Positions 1 through 8,628 of a DNA stretch of 20,989 nt are shown here, in pieces (position 1 is the first letter of the stretch; each line of letters opens with the position of its first letter). Made by a program: the position numbers and the translations under genes. The stretch is from Legionella genomosp. 1 (GTDB lineage: Bacteria; Pseudomonadota; Gammaproteobacteria; Legionellales; Legionellaceae), in assembly GCA_945901965.1 (NCBI GenBank), contig CAMDMN010000007.1, positions 1-20,989 of the forward strand, given 5' to 3'. The notes beneath the pieces are model-generated. The model did not search any database, was not told the DNA's origin, and saw nothing but the letters and a program-made list of their open reading frames with translations.

Positions 1-2317
1 CAATCCCTTCTTTCATCAGCCATTCTGCAAAATCTTGATGATCAGATGGCCCTTGCCCACAAATCCCTATATATTTACCTTGTTTTTTACATGCAACAAT
101 AGCCATATGCAAAAGTGCTTTAACCGCACCATCGCGCTCATCAAATTGAGCGGCAACTAAACCAGAATCCCTATCTAAGCCAAGTGTCAGTTGCGTCAAA
201 TCATTTGATCCAATTGAAAATCCATCAAAGTACTCTAAAAACTCATCAGCTAATAGTGCATTTGAAGGCAATTCACACATCATAATAATACGTAAGCCAT
301 TTTGACCACGTTCAAGGCCATGTTCTTTAAGTACATCGATAACTTGTTTTGCTTCCTTAACTGTCCTTACAAAGGGAATCATTACTTCAACATTAGTTAA
401 ACCCATCTCTTCACGTACCCGCTTTAAAGCTATACATTCCAAGGCAAAACATTCTGCAAAATTAGGCGAGACATAGCGTGAAGCTCCTCTAAAACCTAAC
501 ATAGGGTTTTCTTCTTTAGGCTCATACAAATCGCCTCCAGCAAGATTTGCATACTCGTTAGATTTAAAATCAGAAAGTCTTACAATTACAGGTTTTGGAT
601 AGAAAGCCGCTGCAATTGTCGCAATACCTTCACGTAAACGCTCGATGTAAAATTCAACAGGAGATGCATATGCTTCGGTCTTTTCTTTAATAAATTGCTT
701 TAATTTCTCATCTTTTAATTTATCATAATTTAATAATGCATTAGGATGGATCCCAATAGTATTGGAAATTAAAAATTCAAGGCGCGCAAGACCTACGCCT
801 GCATTTGGAACAGACTGAAATGAAAATGCTCGCTCAGGATTACCTACATTAAGCATAACTTTAACCGGTAAATCAGGCATAGTTTCAACATCTAAGCGCT
901 TTAGTTCAAATGGCAAAATACCTTCATAAACATATCCTGTATCACCATCAGCACAACTTACTGTTACTTCATCCCCATCATGGATAGTCTTAGTAGCATT
1001 ACCACAACCAACTACAGCAGGGATCCCTAATTCACGTGCAATAATTGCAGCATGGCATGTTCTTCCTCCACGATTAGTAACGATGGCTGATGCTTTTTTC
1101 ATCACCGGTTCCCAATCAGGATCAGTCATATCAGAAACTAAAACATCACCGGCTTTTACCCGATGCATTTCACTAATATCATTAATTACTCTGACAACAC
1201 CTTGACCAATACGCTGGCCAATAGATCGCCCTTCACAAAGAATCTGACTTCGTTTTTTAAGCTCATATCGTTCTAAAATTTGCTTACTAGCGCGGCTTAT
1301 TACGGTTTCAGGGCGTGCCTGTAAAATGTACAGCTTGCCATCAACTCCATCCTTAGCCCACTCAATATCCATTGGCTTGCCATAATGCTTTTCAATAATT
1401 AAAGCTTGCTTGGCTAATTCTGATGCTTCAATATTCGTCAATGAAAATTGACGCTGATCTTTAAGATCAACATCAACAGTTTTAACTCTACGTGCCTTAT
1501 TTGCATCATCACAATAGATCATTTTAAGCGCTTTAGTACCTAAATTTCTTCGCACCACTGCTAAATGACCAGAATTAAGACTTGGTTTATGTATATAAAA
1601 TTCATCAGGATTAACAGCGCCCTGCACTACCATCTCGCCTAAACCATAGGATGAATTAATAAGTACAACATCATTAAAGCCTGACTCAGTATCAATTGTA
1701 AACATAACGCCACTAACAGCAAGATCAGATCTAATCATTTGCTGAATACCTGCCGATAAGGCTACATCGTGATGCTTAAAATTATGATGCACGCGATAAG
1801 CTATGGCTCTATCGTTATATAAAGAAGCAAAAACAAGTTTAATTGCATCTAAAATATTATTTATCCCTTTAACATTCAAATAAGTTTCTTGTTGGCCGGC
1901 AAATGATGCATCAGGTAAATCTTCAGCGGTTGCTGATGATCTTACTGCGACTGTAAAATTATCATGCCCAATAGATTTAGAAAGATTAAGATAAGCACTA
2001 CGAATGGCATCCTCAAATTCTCTTGTAAATGGAGTGGCAATAATTAATTCGCGAATTTTTTTACCAACTAGAGCTAATTTCGTCACATCCTCAATATCTA
2101 GCTCATCTAATAATTCATAAATTTTCTTATCTAATCCCGCTTGTGCTAAAAACTCACGAAAAGAGTCAGCCGTTGTTGCAAATCCATTAGGAACTAAAAC
2201 ATGAGATTTAGAAAGATTAGAAATCATTTCACCTAATGAAGCATTCTTGCCACCAACTTTTTCAAGATCTGCCAATCTTAACTGCAAAAAATTAATTGTA
2301 TGTTCACTAACTGCCAT
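1..2317 (-). CDS. ppsA: Phosphoenolpyruvate synthase (partial, C-terminus beyond window edge)
   Basis: PEP synthase converts pyruvate + ATP + water to PEP + AMP + phosphate, a gluconeogenic entry step in the cytosol. The minus-strand frame is open from ATG at 2317 to base 1, giving 772 residues against about 792 in E. coli, so only about 20 residues are missing. The N-terminus reads MAVSEHTINF followed by a GGKNASLGEM nucleotide-binding block (residues ~22-31). The central phospho-histidine domain has GGRTCHAAIIARELGIPAVV with the catalytic His at residue 422 (codon 1054-1052; E. coli His421). The C-terminal PEP/pyruvate barrel ends with GICGQGPSDH, which holds the conserved active-site Cys. 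A GGAG Shine-Dalgarno lies 5 nt before the ATG. The gene is divergent from purB across 122 bp. No regulatory partner (PpsR) is visible in the window. Identity is very sure. Confidence 0.96.
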   Translation of the reverse strand, partial: MAVSEHTINFLQLRLADLEKVGGKNASLGEMISNLSKSHVLVPNGFATTADSFREFLAQAGLDKKIYELLDELDIEDVTKLALVGKKIRELIIATPFTREFEDAIRSAYLNLSKSIGHDNFTVAVRSSATAEDLPDASFAGQQETYLNVKGINNILDAIKLVFASLYNDRAIAYRVHHNFKHHDVALSAGIQQMIRSDLAVSGVMFTIDTESGFNDVVLINSSYGLGEMVVQGAVNPDEFYIHKPSLNSGHLAVVRRNLGTKALKMIYCDDANKARRVKTVDVDLKDQRQFSLTNIEASELAKQALIIEKHYGKPMDIEWAKDGVDGKLYILQARPETVISRASKQILERYELKKRSQILCEGRSIGQRIGQGVVRVINDISEMHRVKAGDVLVSDMTDPDWEPVMKKASAIVTNRGGRTCHAAIIARELGIPAVVGCGNATKTIHDGDEVTVSCADGDTGYVYEGILPFELKRLDVETMPDLPVKVMLNVGNPERAFSFQSVPNAGVGLARLEFLISNTIGIHPNALLNYDKLKDEKLKQFIKEKTEAYASPVEFYIERLREGIATIAAAFYPKPVIVRLSDFKSNEYANLAGGDLYEPKEENPMLGFRGASRYVSPNFAECFALECIALKRVREEMGLTNVEVMIPFVRTVKEAKQVIDVLKEHGLERGQNGLRIIMMCELPSNALLADEFLEYFDGFSIGSNDLTQLTLGLDRDSGLVAAQFDERDGAVKALLHMAIVACKKQGKYIGICGQGPSDHQDFAEWLMKEGI

Positions 2318-2377
2318 ATTAACTCCAGCTCCATAAATTTAACTCATTCTACTCAAATAATACTGTTTATTCTATAT

Positions 2378-2407
2378 TTGATTCACATCTCTCTCAGTAT
2401 CTAATAT
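2378..2407 (+). promoter_or_regulatory. Candidate sigma70 promoter for purB-nadB-nadA
   Basis: TTGATT (2378-2383), an 18-bp spacer and TAATAT (2402-2407) lie 32 bp before the purB ATG in the divergent ppsA/purB gap. This is a match by eye only. No strong Shine-Dalgarno follows it before purB. Confidence 0.45.
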
Positions 2408-2439
2408 CATATGTACTTTACAAACTTTATGAATAAAAT

Positions 2440-3807
2440 ATGACATTATCAACTTTAACCGCCATCTCACCTGTTGATGGGCGTTATGACAAGAAAACTT
2501 CGCCGTTAAGACCTTATTTTAGTGAATTTGCACTAATTTATTATCGGCTGTTAGTTGAAATTAGATGGCTTGAATCATTAGCTGAAAATGAATCGATTCC
2601 TGAAGTAGCAAAAATGACTCAAGAAAATGAAGATTTTCTGAATAATATTCTTAAAAATTTTAATGAAGAAGAAGCCTTAAAAATTAAAGAATATGAAAAA
2701 ATTACCAATCATGATGTTAAAGCGATTGAATATTATTTAAAAGAAAAATTAGATAATTCAACACTTAAAAATATTACAAGCTTTATTCATTTTGCCTGCA
2801 CCTCTGAAGATATTAATAATTTAGCTTATGCGTTAATGCTCAAAGAAGCTATAGCACAAGTAGTGCAACCCACTCTTGCTGAGCTAATTGGCGGGATAAC
2901 CTTACTTGGCAAACAGCATGGTGACATATCTATGCTTGCCCGCACTCATGGGCAACCAGCCACACCTACAACTATTGGTAAAGAATTAATTAACTTTTCT
3001 GCAAGACTTAAAAGACCAATGCAACAGCTCGCAGAAGTGCTTATTTCTGCTAAATGTAATGGTGCCGTAGGGAATTATAATGCTCACGTTATCGCATACC
3101 CAGAAGTAGATTGGCGAAAGCATAGCACTCAATTTGTTACAAATTTAGGCCTATCTTTTAGTGCTTACACCACCCAAATTGAACCACACGATGGGATAGC
3201 TGAAGTTTCGCATCTAATGATCCGAATCAATAATATCTTGCTTGATTATACAAAAGATATTTGGACTTATATTTCACTTGGTTATTTTAAGCAAAAAACT
3301 ATTGCAAATGAAGTTGGCTCATCTACCATGCCACATAAAGTAAATCCTATTGATTTTGAAAATGCTGAAGGCAATCTAGGGCTTGCTAATACTTTGTTTG
3401 AACATTTTGCCGATAAACTTACGCAATCACGGATGCAAAGAGATCTATCTGATTCAACGGTTCTTCGTAATATAGGTGTAGCCTTCGCTTATGCACAAAT
3501 TGCTCACCAATCAATCATTAAAGGTAATGAGAAATTACAAATAAATAAAGACGCATTAAAAAATGATCTTGATGATAACTGGGAAGTTTTAGCAGAAGCC
3601 ATACAAACAGTTATGCGCCGTTATAATATTCCTAATGCTTATGAACAAATGAAAGACTTAACCCGTGGCTTAACAATTGATAGCTCAAAATTAAATCAAT
3701 TTATTAATTTACTAGATATTCCTGATGAAGCAAAAAAGAGATTACTAAATCTTACACCACAAAACTACACAGGACTTGCAACACAATTAGTGAAATCTTT
3801 TTCATGA
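2440..3807 (+). CDS. purB: Adenylosuccinate lyase
   Basis: This enzyme cleaves SAICAR to AICAR + fumarate and adenylosuccinate to AMP + fumarate, in purine synthesis. At 455 residues it matches the E. coli enzyme (456), and it is collinear from the N-terminal SPVDGRYDKKTSPLRPYFSE to the C-terminal NYTGLA. The catalytic acid loop LARTHGQPATP carries His170 (E. coli His171). The signature loop GSSTMPHKVNPIDFENAEGNL (residues 293-313) carries the general-base serine (Ser294/295). It is the first gene of a purB-nadB-nadA operon, and its TGA overlaps the nadB ATG (ATGA at 3804-3807). No clear Shine-Dalgarno precedes the ATG. A 10-codon reading frame (ATG 2411, TGA 2441-2443) ends overlapping the purB start, so coupling is possible. 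Confidence 0.97.
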   Translation: MTLSTLTAISPVDGRYDKKTSPLRPYFSEFALIYYRLLVEIRWLESLAENESIPEVAKMTQENEDFLNNILKNFNEEEALKIKEYEKITNHDVKAIEYYLKEKLDNSTLKNITSFIHFACTSEDINNLAYALMLKEAIAQVVQPTLAELIGGITLLGKQHGDISMLARTHGQPATPTTIGKELINFSARLKRPMQQLAEVLISAKCNGAVGNYNAHVIAYPEVDWRKHSTQFVTNLGLSFSAYTTQIEPHDGIAEVSHLMIRINNILLDYTKDIWTYISLGYFKQKTIANEVGSSTMPHKVNPIDFENAEGNLGLANTLFEHFADKLTQSRMQRDLSDSTVLRNIGVAFAYAQIAHQSIIKGNEKLQINKDALKNDLDDNWEVLAEAIQTVMRRYNIPNAYEQMKDLTRGLTIDSSKLNQFINLLDIPDEAKKRLLNLTPQNYTGLATQLVKSFS

Positions 3808-5453
3808 GTAAATCTATATCTCAACAAGGGCAAACAAAAGAATTTGATGTTTTAGTGATTGGCTCAGGCCTTGCAGGTCTTCACTATTGTTTGCAACTAT
3901 TAGATATTAACCCTCATATAAAAATAGCACTTATAAGCAAAACCGATGCTTTTGAATGCAATAGCCGTTATGCACAAGGTGGAATTGCGGCGGTTTCTTC
4001 AAAAGAAGACTCGGCAGAATCTCACATCGATGACACCTTAAAAGCAGGTGATGGTTTATGTTATAAATCATCAGTCGAAATTATAGTAAGACAAGGATAT
4101 GATGCAATAAAACAATTGCAAAACTATCCGATAAACTTCGATAAATCACAAAATGGCGATTATATTTTAGCTCAAGAAGGTGGACATTCACATCGCCGAA
4201 TTTTTAATTGTGGTGATAAAACGGGGTTAACCACAATTGATACGATGATATCTATTGCAAGAATCAAAGAACAAATCATTTTTTTCGAACATCATATAGC
4301 TGTTAATTTAATCACACATTACCACCCACATCGCACTGACAACCAAGGCGAAGTTTTTGGTGCATATATTTTAGATTGTAATGAAAATCGTATTCATACA
4401 TTTTTAGCAAAATGCGTAATACTTGCCACTGGTGGTGCCGGCAAAACTTATCGTTATACTACAAACCCTATGGTTGCAACAGGTGATGGTGTTGCAATGG
4501 CTTATAGAGCTGGAGCTAGAGTTGGCAACATGGAATTTTATCAATTTCATCCAACACTACTTCATCATCACGTATTAAATAATTTTCTTATATCTGAAGC
4601 GGTAAGAGGTGAAGGCGGTAAACTAAAAAATGCTGATACTGAAAAAGAATTCATGCATTTATATGCTCCAGAACAATTAGAGTTGGCTACTCGAGATATA
4701 GTATCACGGGCGATTTTCAATGAAATTGAACAAAGCACTAATGGCTTTGTATATTTAGATATAACCCACCAATCAAAGGCTTTCTTAAAAAAACGTTTTC
4801 CTCAAATTTATAATACCCTACTCCAAATAGGTATTGATATTAGCCAAGATATGATTCCTGTAATACCTGCAGCCCATTATCAATGTGGTGGAGTACTAAC
4901 CGATATTGATGGCAGAACTGATCTAAAACGCTTATATGCAATAGGTGAAGTTGCATTTACGGGCTTACATGGTGCCAACCGCTTAGCTTCTAACTCACTT
5001 TTAGAGGCGGTAGTAATGGCATCAAATGCAGCGCACTCTACCTTAAAAGACATTTCTACGCCATTAAACCCGCCTGATAGCATTGCAAATTGGAGTTCAC
5101 CAACTAACATTAACGAACGCCGCGCTAGCCAAATTAATGCTCATTGGCGAAGCCTTCGCGGTGAGATGATGTCTGATGCTGGAATTATAAGAACTGAAGC
5201 AGGCCTTAATGATATATTACAACTTATAATCAAACGTAAAAAAATTATTGAAGAGTACTACTGGAATCATTGTATAACTCGCGACTTTATTGAGCTTAGA
5301 AATATAATTCTTAATGCTGAATTAATAGTAGTATCTGCTCTTTCTAGAAGAGAATCTCGCGGCGTACATTTTCGTGAAGATTTTCCAGAGAAAAATGCTA
5401 GGGCACAAGAAAGTATTTCTCGATTAAACTCACCACAAAATCCATTCGTTTAA
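3804..5453 (+). CDS. nadB: L-aspartate oxidase
   Basis: A flavoenzyme that oxidises L-aspartate to iminoaspartate, the first step of de novo NAD synthesis; the unstable product passes to NadA. It has 549 residues (E. coli 540). The FAD-binding Rossmann motif VLVIGSGLAGLHYC covers residues ~17-30 (GSGLAG at 20-25). NSRYAQGGIAAV is the succinate-dehydrogenase/fumarate-reductase family loop. ILATGGAGKTYRYTTNP is the second nucleotide contact, and GLHGANRLASNSLLEAVV contains the conserved active-site Arg region (E. coli Arg386). The C-terminal helical domain ends with the SRRESRGVHFREDFP block. The ATG overlaps the purB stop, so translation is probably coupled. Oxygen and fumarate are both known electron acceptors of this family, and fumarate is the product of the upstream gene. 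Confidence 0.97.
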   Translation: MSKSISQQGQTKEFDVLVIGSGLAGLHYCLQLLDINPHIKIALISKTDAFECNSRYAQGGIAAVSSKEDSAESHIDDTLKAGDGLCYKSSVEIIVRQGYDAIKQLQNYPINFDKSQNGDYILAQEGGHSHRRIFNCGDKTGLTTIDTMISIARIKEQIIFFEHHIAVNLITHYHPHRTDNQGEVFGAYILDCNENRIHTFLAKCVILATGGAGKTYRYTTNPMVATGDGVAMAYRAGARVGNMEFYQFHPTLLHHHVLNNFLISEAVRGEGGKLKNADTEKEFMHLYAPEQLELATRDIVSRAIFNEIEQSTNGFVYLDITHQSKAFLKKRFPQIYNTLLQIGIDISQDMIPVIPAAHYQCGGVLTDIDGRTDLKRLYAIGEVAFTGLHGANRLASNSLLEAVVMASNAAHSTLKDISTPLNPPDSIANWSSPTNINERRASQINAHWRSLRGEMMSDAGIIRTEAGLNDILQLIIKRKKIIEEYYWNHCITRDFIELRNIILNAELIVVSALSRRESRGVHFREDFPEKNARAQESISRLNSPQNPFV

Positions 5454-5465
5454 GGAGTAACTACC

Positions 5466-6809
5466 TTGTTCAGCGATAATAATATTTATCAACCAGAAAA
5501 AACTCTCATGAAAATAACCAATGACATGAGTATTTGCCAAGCTGACTATCCTCTTGACTGGTACCAAGAAGATTTTATTCCCTATGCTGAAGAATATCTT
5601 GCCTTAAAAGATAGAAAATTAACTACAATTTTAACTTGGATGGCACCATATCTTAAAAAAGCACAAGATCATTTTGGCGAAAAATTATTATTGCTTGCTC
5701 ATTATTATATGGGTGGTGATATTGTCCGTTTAGTTGAGCAATTTGGTGGAAAAATTGGTGATTCTTATCAACTTGCTTTAATGGCTGCAAATCATCCAGA
5801 AAAATCTGTCATTATCGAATCAGCTGTACATTTCATGGCAGAATCAATATCTATTTTAGCCAATAAAGATCAACACGTTTATATAACGAATCCAAAATCA
5901 GGCTGTACCATGGAAATGCTTGCTAAGGATTTTATGGTTGAACCTGCATTTTTAGATTTAAATGACCGTTATGGAGCTGAAAATATTTTACCTGTTTGTT
6001 ATATGAATACTTCAGGACGTGTTAAAGCAATGACAGGGGCACAAGGCGGGGCAGTTTGCACAAGCTCCAATGTTAAGAAGATTTTTCAATGGGCGCAGAA
6101 ACAGAATAAGAAAATCCTTTTTATCCCAGATCAACATATGGGTGAAAATGTCGCTTATTGGCTATCAATTAAAAATATTGCGTACTGGCCAGGTGGCACT
6201 GAAGGAGCGCAATATTCCCTTAACAATCAAAATGAAGCTACTCTTAAAAAATTTGATGAAGCTGAATTAATTCTTTTTGCAAGTCATTGCGCTGTACATA
6301 CCTATTATCAACCGTATATGTGTGAATATTGGCATAAACATGGATATACAACTATTGTACATCCTGAATGTAGGAATGATGTCGTTCGCGTTGCCCATCA
6401 CTCAGGTTCTACTGCTTTTATTTGGGATTATGTAGTTAACGATCGTGCTGGAACTAAAAAATATGCGATTGGTACTGAAAATCATATGGTAGCAAATTTA
6501 AAAGAGCATTGTAAAAATTTAAATATTACTGTAGTTAATCTTGCAGAAGCACCAGTTACTAATAATCAAAAAGGCGTAGGCTGTGGTTGCGCCACAATGT
6601 CGCGCAACGACCCGCCACATCTTGTCGGCTTAGTCGATTTATTACGCCAAGGAAAAGCTTGCGCATATAATGAGGTTAAAGCTGGTGACGTTGTTAATGA
6701 ATTTACCGGTTTACGTAATCGTTTAGAATTAAATGATCAAGAGTGGATAATAAAAAATGCAAAAAAAGCATTAGAAATGATGATCAATATTACTGAAGAT
6801 AAAATATAG
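5466..6809 (+). CDS. nadA: Quinolinate synthase A, long form
   Basis: An oxygen-sensitive [4Fe-4S] enzyme that condenses iminoaspartate with dihydroxyacetone phosphate to quinolinate. It has 447 residues, about 100 more than E. coli NadA (347), with an extended N-terminus. Recognisable blocks are LLAHYYMGGDIVRL (77-90), GAVCTSSNVKK (195-205), ILFIPDQHMGENVA (217-230), TIVHPECRNDVV (296-307) and GVGCGCATM (370-378). By comparison with characterised NadA, the cluster cysteines are most likely Cys198, Cys302 and one of Cys373/Cys375. The TTG at 5466 is chosen as start because AAGGAG (5452-5457, overlapping the nadB stop) sits 8 nt upstream. An internal ATG at 5508 has no comparable site. The gene is 12 bp from nadB in the same operon. 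nadC is not in the window. Confidence 0.94.
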   Translation: MFSDNNIYQPEKTLMKITNDMSICQADYPLDWYQEDFIPYAEEYLALKDRKLTTILTWMAPYLKKAQDHFGEKLLLLAHYYMGGDIVRLVEQFGGKIGDSYQLALMAANHPEKSVIIESAVHFMAESISILANKDQHVYITNPKSGCTMEMLAKDFMVEPAFLDLNDRYGAENILPVCYMNTSGRVKAMTGAQGGAVCTSSNVKKIFQWAQKQNKKILFIPDQHMGENVAYWLSIKNIAYWPGGTEGAQYSLNNQNEATLKKFDEAELILFASHCAVHTYYQPYMCEYWHKHGYTTIVHPECRNDVVRVAHHSGSTAFIWDYVVNDRAGTKKYAIGTENHMVANLKEHCKNLNITVVNLAEAPVTNNQKGVGCGCATMSRNDPPHLVGLVDLLRQGKACAYNEVKAGDVVNEFTGLRNRLELNDQEWIIKNAKKALEMMINITEDKI

Positions 6810-6826
6810 ATTCTATTTAAACCTAA

Positions 6827-6929
6827 TGTAGCCTTGATGCAGCCGCAGGCGTAATCAAGGTTTTTTAAACATTGTTCCTTCTATGACATTGAAAACCTTG
6901 ATTACGCCTGCGGCTGCATCAAGGCTACA
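6827..6929. repeat. Palindromic repeat family A, copy 1 (perfect 38-bp inverted repeat)
   Basis: Arms at 6827-6864 and 6892-6929 are exact reverse complements over 38 bp, with a 27-nt loop. Each arm also contains its own small dyad: CCTTGAT and ATCAAGG with GCC/GGC inside. The element could therefore fold as one long hairpin or as two short ones. It starts 17 bp after the nadA stop and could also terminate the operon. The same core recurs at 10857-10943 and as a half copy at 9564-9600. Confidence 0.95.
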
Positions 6930-6981
6930 CTAACTAATTCAGCTTGGCCTTAGCTCGAAAGATATTTATGTCCTTATAGTA

Positions 6982-6992
6982 TATAATATAAT
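6982..6992 (+). promoter_or_regulatory. Two overlapping TATAAT -10 boxes
   Basis: TATAAT occurs at 6982-6987 and again at 6987-6992, just upstream of the phosphatase-like gene. I see no convincing -35 box at the right distance, and no PmrA-type tandem site. Confidence 0.35.
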
Positions 6993-7005
6993 CAATACGT
7001 CATAT

Positions 7006-8628
7006 ATGGATGATACTAAAATGCCAAAAGCAGAAACTCATACATCCGATAAATTAACCGCCACCTCTGCCGAAAAACCAGGTATATTAAAAGCCATACG
7101 TGAATATGCAGATTTAAACGTATATCCAAAACCACTAGAAGTTGATAAAGGACATAAACATATTACCTTAGGTGACTTACATGGCAACGCCATGAAGCTC
7201 ATTTATACGTTAATAGAAGAAGGTGTTTTAGAGCTTGACCAACAAAATTATAAAATTTTGAATTACTTCTACAACTCAGATCCTGAAGATCTTACAAGAG
7301 AAGATCTTGATCGTTTTAAATCTATCCTAGATTCAGCCAAAATTAACAAAGATAAATCTATAACGTTAATTGGTGATGAACTGGCTGATCGTGGAAACAA
7401 TGATTGGTTTATGTTGCTAATTATTAAAAGATTACACGTAGCAGAAGTTGATTTAGATATCCTAATTTCAAATCATGGGGTTGATTTTTTTGAGGAAATT
7501 GAAGGGATGCAACCTTCTCTCAAACGTGATTTCTCACGTTCCTATCAAAATATGGTGTTATTAATGGAATTAGGTTTAATTAGCGAGGAAGAAGTAGAAG
7601 ATATTGTCAATGAGCATTATATTCCAATAATTAAAGCCATCAATTATTCCATATCCGATATAGGAGATCTCACTATATATTCGCACGCACCAATCGGTCT
7701 TGAAACAGTAGAAGCACTAGCTCTGAAATTAGGTATAGACTATGATGATAAAAATCAAGCCTCTTTAATGCGAACAATTGATTATATCAATCGAGAAATA
7801 AACAAATTATTTATAACTAATAAACTGGCATCATTTTTCAAAGATGAAGAAACAAATGCTATTAGTGATGCCGCATTTAAAGAAAATTCCCCAATTTCTC
7901 TTAAATATCCATTATTCCGCCTAATTTGGAATCGAGGATTAGGTAGTGAATTACGAATGAAATCTAAAAATGGCTTATTTGAAATTAACGATGTACATGG
8001 CCATGTTGGAATGATGCCTATTACTACAGAAGATGGGATACCTAGTTCCAAACATCAGAACCTTGACAATAATTTCGGTAAAAGCCCAGAGACTAGACAT
8101 GCCAAAGTTGGAACTATAGTTGAACATTTCACCAGACGATCTCCAGATAATCCCGTAGATACCCTAAAATATCTACTACGTCAGACTTTGGCCGAAATTC
8201 AAGCCTTAAAGACTGATGGCAGCATAGATGAGTTTATAGCGGCGCAAAAATTAGATATCAACAATATAGACGACAAAGCAGAATTACTAAAGATTAAGAC
8301 AAAGCTTGAGTGTATGCTTGATGCTCCAAAGAAAAGCGTAGAACAACGTCCTTCCAATATATTTTTTGCAGATAAACTTATAGCGCAAATATCCGAACTA
8401 GAAAAGGACGCATATGATTTGTTGTATCCACTTCATATGTTGGAGGATCTTGAAATAGATAAATTTGTCGAAGAACAATCTTCATCTATTGAGACTGCAA
8501 TGCTTAAAGTCAGCCCAACATCTGATCCCTCATGTTTGAATGAGATCGTTATCGAAATAACTTGTATTATTGAAATCATTACAGAAAAAAAAGCATCAAT
8601 GGATGTGTCCAAGCCCTACCCTGGATAA
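7006..8628 (+). CDS. PPP-fold metallophosphatase-like protein, probable secreted effector
   Basis: 540 residues with no signal peptide or membrane segment. Calcineurin-like/PPP metal-binding motifs occur in order: GDLHGN (56-61, with Asp57 and His59), GDELADRGNND (123-132, with Asp124, Asp128 and Arg129), SNHG (155-158, a variant of GNHE), YSHAP (His227) and DVHGHVG (329-335). This order and the long insertions resemble Legionella WipA and WipB, Dot/Icm effectors known as a tyrosine and a Ser/Thr phosphatase on a PPP fold. Similarity is judged by eye. The C-terminal ~170 residues look helical and charged. The Glu of GNHE is replaced by Gly, so substrate or activity may differ. The start could be ATG 7006 or the in-frame ATG 7021, which has a weak GGATG upstream. 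The gene converges on and overlaps the next gene by 13 bp. Confidence 0.75.
   Translation: MDDTKMPKAETHTSDKLTATSAEKPGILKAIREYADLNVYPKPLEVDKGHKHITLGDLHGNAMKLIYTLIEEGVLELDQQNYKILNYFYNSDPEDLTREDLDRFKSILDSAKINKDKSITLIGDELADRGNNDWFMLLIIKRLHVAEVDLDILISNHGVDFFEEIEGMQPSLKRDFSRSYQNMVLLMELGLISEEEVEDIVNEHYIPIIKAINYSISDIGDLTIYSHAPIGLETVEALALKLGIDYDDKNQASLMRTIDYINREINKLFITNKLASFFKDEETNAISDAAFKENSPISLKYPLFRLIWNRGLGSELRMKSKNGLFEINDVHGHVGMMPITTEDGIPSSKHQNLDNNFGKSPETRHAKVGTIVEHFTRRSPDNPVDTLKYLLRQTLAEIQALKTDGSIDEFIAAQKLDINNIDDKAELLKIKTKLECMLDAPKKSVEQRPSNIFFADKLIAQISELEKDAYDLLYPLHMLEDLEIDKFVEEQSSSIETAMLKVSPTSDPSCLNEIVIEITCIIEIITEKKASMDVSKPYPG

Noticed and set aside
4880..5110. 76-codon minus-strand frame inside nadB
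   Set aside because: Shadow of a well-conserved nadB region; no family resemblance or ribosome site.
5508..5510. ATG 5508 as the nadA start
   Set aside because: No Shine-Dalgarno, whereas the TTG at 5466 has AAGGAG at good spacing.
6070..6270. 66-codon plus-strand frame inside nadA
   Set aside because: Out-of-frame shadow of conserved NadA sequence.
6827..6929. Possible CRISPR repeats
   Set aside because: Repeats are inverted pairs with unrelated loops, not regularly spaced direct repeats, and no cas gene is present.
6936..6955. Possible third copy of repeat segment C (CTTGGCCT core)
   Set aside because: Only about 8 bases match in a row; too short to call.
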